A stretch of DNA of 64,000 nt from Pyrocephalus nanus. Its lineage: Eukaryota > Chordata > Aves > Passeriformes > Tyrannidae. A model generated the notes under the pieces. It saw nothing but the letters and a program-made list of their open reading frames with translations. It searched no databases and had not been told where the DNA came from. Made by a program: the position numbers and the translations under genes. Positions within the stretch are counted from its first letter, which is position 1; the number at the start of each line of letters is the position of its first letter. Positions 63,239 to 64,000 of the stretch are shown here, in pieces. The stretch covers positions 4,714,501 through 4,778,500 of the forward strand of contig CM076275.1 of assembly GCA_038380795.1 (NCBI GenBank), in the 5' to 3' direction.

Positions 63239-64000
63239 CCACGCTTTGTACTCGCACATAACCCATGTTGTAACCTACTTGCTTCAAAGGCAGCCCACTG
63301 AAACATTGAATGCTGCTGGAGCAACAACAGGTACCAGGCTAAAATATTGCAATATAAATGAAGTGTTACTTGATGCACAGGTTTTTCTTCAGAGACACAC
63401 GTGTATTTGCAAGTAGGGGACCCAACACTTTGTTTTCTGGAGGGAGGAATGTCCTCTCAATGCCAACATTTTGCAAGAAAAAATGAGGCTGGTCATAAAG
63501 CAGAAACAGTCATTTTAAAGGAAGGTGATGATGATAAATAGCTTAGCTTCAATGCTGAGTTCCAGTAAAAAGCCCAAACAAACCAAACCAAAACAGAGAG
63601 TGCATTGTGAACAAGCAGGCACAATAACCGAGCCCTGGGTTTTAAAAGTTGAAATACTCCCTTGTTGCTGTGGAAAGACAGAAAACACTGTTGTCTCACA
63701 TCTTAAAACCAAAACAGACCAGCTTCACTTCATGCTCATGCTTATCTGGAGACTGTAAAAATAAAAAGCCAGAAATAATGCAAGAGAGTGGGAAGGGTTA
63801 TCAGGTTTGTACATCTAATTTTAGTATTCTTTTAGAGAGCAAAAGTACAATTGTCTCAACAGCTCTTCAATATCCCACACTACAGTTCTACATCAGCAGG
63901 AGTGTCTGAAGAGGAGACAGCATTTGCTCCTATCAAGCTGCATTGTTCATGCAACGCTGTTGACACAGATACGATAGGATCTGATTCAACCCCTACCCAT
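63239..64000. other. Right-edge sequence without recognised gene
   Basis: About 760 bp, AT-rich, no domain-bearing frame, no transposon recognised. Possibly the 3' UTR of a minus-strand gene to the right. Confidence 0.5.

Overview
This is vertebrate, almost certainly avian, nuclear DNA. It has long AT-rich introns, CpG-island promoters, multi-exon genes with GT-AG junctions, and several fragments of the CR1 non-LTR retrotransposon that dominates bird genomes. No bacterial-type features (operons, CRISPR arrays, insertion sequences) are present. The exact bird cannot be named from sequence alone.

Two protein-coding genes can be reconstructed, both on the minus strand and arranged head to tail. 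(1) TBC1D9B, a Rab GTPase-activating protein of the TBC family: only its 5' end is here. Coding exon 1 is at 3284-3401 inside a CpG island, exon 2 is at 1037-1147, and the gene continues off the left edge. (2) RNF130 (Goliath, a PA-TM-RING E3 ubiquitin ligase): complete, transcribed from a CpG island at about 59.1-60.3 kb. Nine coding exons (59207-59474, 49080-49274, 37024-37274, 33626-33697, 31743-31825, 24838-24934, 23573-23777, 21457-21550, 18586-18601) join in phase to a 426-residue protein close to the human length. The TBC1D9B-RNF130 adjacency and orientation match the human 5q35 arrangement.

The main unusual feature is a candidate alternative terminal exon at 12074-12183. It is phase-compatible with the donor of RNF130 exon 7 and would replace the C-terminal hydrophobic segment (exon 8) and short tail (exon 9) with a polar, acidic, tyrosine-containing tail. 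The same acceptor joined to exon 8 gives a third C-terminus. Other points are an unidentified 118-codon open frame behind a good splice acceptor in RNF130 intron 5, a NAGNAG acceptor at exon 8, an indel-free 18-copy 13-bp minisatellite upstream of TBC1D9B, a CTCF-like site in the TBC1D9B promoter, a CRE/NRF1-type RNF130 promoter abutted by an antisense CR1, and an orphan CpG island with a G-quadruplex motif at about 62.45-62.7 kb.

Layout: 1-3401 TBC1D9B 5' end; 3402-3600 its promoter; 3602-3835 minisatellite; 3928-4385 CR1; about 5.4-12.07 kb either RNF130 long 3' UTR or intergenic, with three candidate poly(A) signals; 12074-59474 RNF130; 59.5-60.3 kb its promoter; 60.3-64 kb intergenic with CR1, a hexanucleotide satellite, the orphan CpG island and a possible 3' end of an upstream minus-strand gene.
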